Under the pieces are notes generated by a model. It had not been told where the DNA came from. It searched no databases and saw nothing but the letters and a program-made list of their open reading frames with translations. This document shows positions 63,793 to 64,000 of a stretch of 64,000 nucleotides of DNA, piece after piece. Origin of the DNA: Microbulbifer sediminum (GTDB lineage Bacteria; Pseudomonadota; Gammaproteobacteria; Pseudomonadales; Cellvibrionaceae); contig NZ_JAJSAP010000004.1 of NCBI RefSeq assembly GCF_021729035.1, forward strand, positions 372,001 to 436,000, read 5' to 3'. Both the position numbers and the translations under genes were made by a program. The stretch's first letter is position 1. Each line of letters starts with the position of its first letter.

Positions 63793-64000
63793 ATGCACCA
63801 TGCTAATAAAATACTGATCAGCGCAGTATTGGCAGCCATTGCCGGCTGCGCCTTCAATCCGGCCACCAATCGACCGGACCTGGTGCTGATGTCAGAGGAA
63901 AAGGAGATCAGCATCGGTCGGGAGATGCATGAAAAGCTGGTGGAGAGTACGCCCATCTACCGGGACCCCGTCCTCACTGCCTACGTCGATTATGTGGGCC
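63793..64000 (+). CDS. M48-family metalloprotease lipoprotein (3' end outside window)
   Basis: Only the first 69 codons are visible. The lipobox is A-A-I-A-G-C near residue 17. The next stretch, M-S-E-E-K-E-I-S-I-G-R-E-M-H with Y-R-D-P-V-L-T-A-Y-V-D-Y-V-G, is the characteristic start of BepA/YfgC-like M48 proteases, which lie before the H-E-x-x-H zinc site. These periplasmic proteases process or degrade outer-membrane proteins. GGAGGGAGGG lies upstream of the ATG. It continues the envelope gene cluster. Confidence 0.78.
   Translation, partial: MHHANKILISAVLAAIAGCAFNPATNRPDLVLMSEEKEISIGREMHEKLVESTPIYRDPVLTAYVDYVG

Overview
The window is high-GC DNA, densely coded on both strands, with ordinary bacterial starts and Shine-Dalgarno sites. 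The gene content (rnfABCDGE, apbC next to metG, trhO, a YdiJ-type oxidoreductase, YghU-type glutathione transferases, GDSL autotransporter esterase, serine-rich lipoprotein) fits a free-living, probably marine gammaproteobacterium. A Cellvibrionales/Microbulbifer-like host is my guess from content, not a result. I saw no rRNA, tRNA, CRISPR array, prophage or intact insertion sequence.

Layout. 1-1.8 kb: end of a membrane parvulin gene coupled to a HupE/UreJ-type membrane protein. 1.9-6.0 kb: Lrp/AsnC regulator, class I aminotransferase, GDSL autotransporter esterase (all minus). 6.2-9.6 kb: a minus-strand photobiology operon (DUF523/DUF1722 protein, MerR-family regulator, CPD photolyase), with two matching TGTACA-type palindromes at its promoter. 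9.8-23.7 kb: mostly housekeeping genes on both strands (YdiJ-like oxidase, 3D-domain protein, trhO, apbC, metG, a 2-hydroxyacid dehydrogenase, a YqjD/YqjE/YqjK-like set, a sirtuin). 23.7-27.3 kb: two YghU-type glutathione transferase paralogues alternating with two GNAT genes. 27.7-31.8 kb: a class 3 lipase gene converging on a gene for an unrecognised 948-residue protein. 32.1-37.9 kb: the complete Rnf electron-transfer complex, then a TetR regulator with a palindrome in front of it.

38.8-43.6 kb holds two tandem MltF-like genes (two solute-binding domains plus a lytic transglycosylase). The first is cut short by an in-frame TAG. The second carries two frameshifts, an in-frame TAG and a lost lipobox cysteine. 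43.7-46.1 kb encodes a paired di-haem cytochrome lipoprotein and a parallel beta-helix lipoprotein. A Yip1-family protein and a branched-chain aminotransferase follow.

49.7 kb to the end is the most unusual part: thirteen consecutive plus-strand genes, the last cut by the window edge, that look like one envelope system. They encode a TPR protein with a TonB-C-like end, a serine-rich lipoprotein, a glycine-zipper lipoprotein, a membrane-anchored TPR protein, a membrane-anchored PEGA/SUMF1 protein, a small acidic exported protein, a MotA/TolQ/ExbB-type channel subunit, a possible actin/Hsp70-fold protein, two paralogous von Willebrand A proteins, two further lipoproteins and an M48-type metalloprotease. 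Both VWA proteins begin with a single membrane segment carrying an Asp, in a context like that of TolR/ExbD/MotB. I infer an ion-driven motor of MotAB/TolQR type whose B subunits carry VWA domains instead of a peptidoglycan-binding domain.
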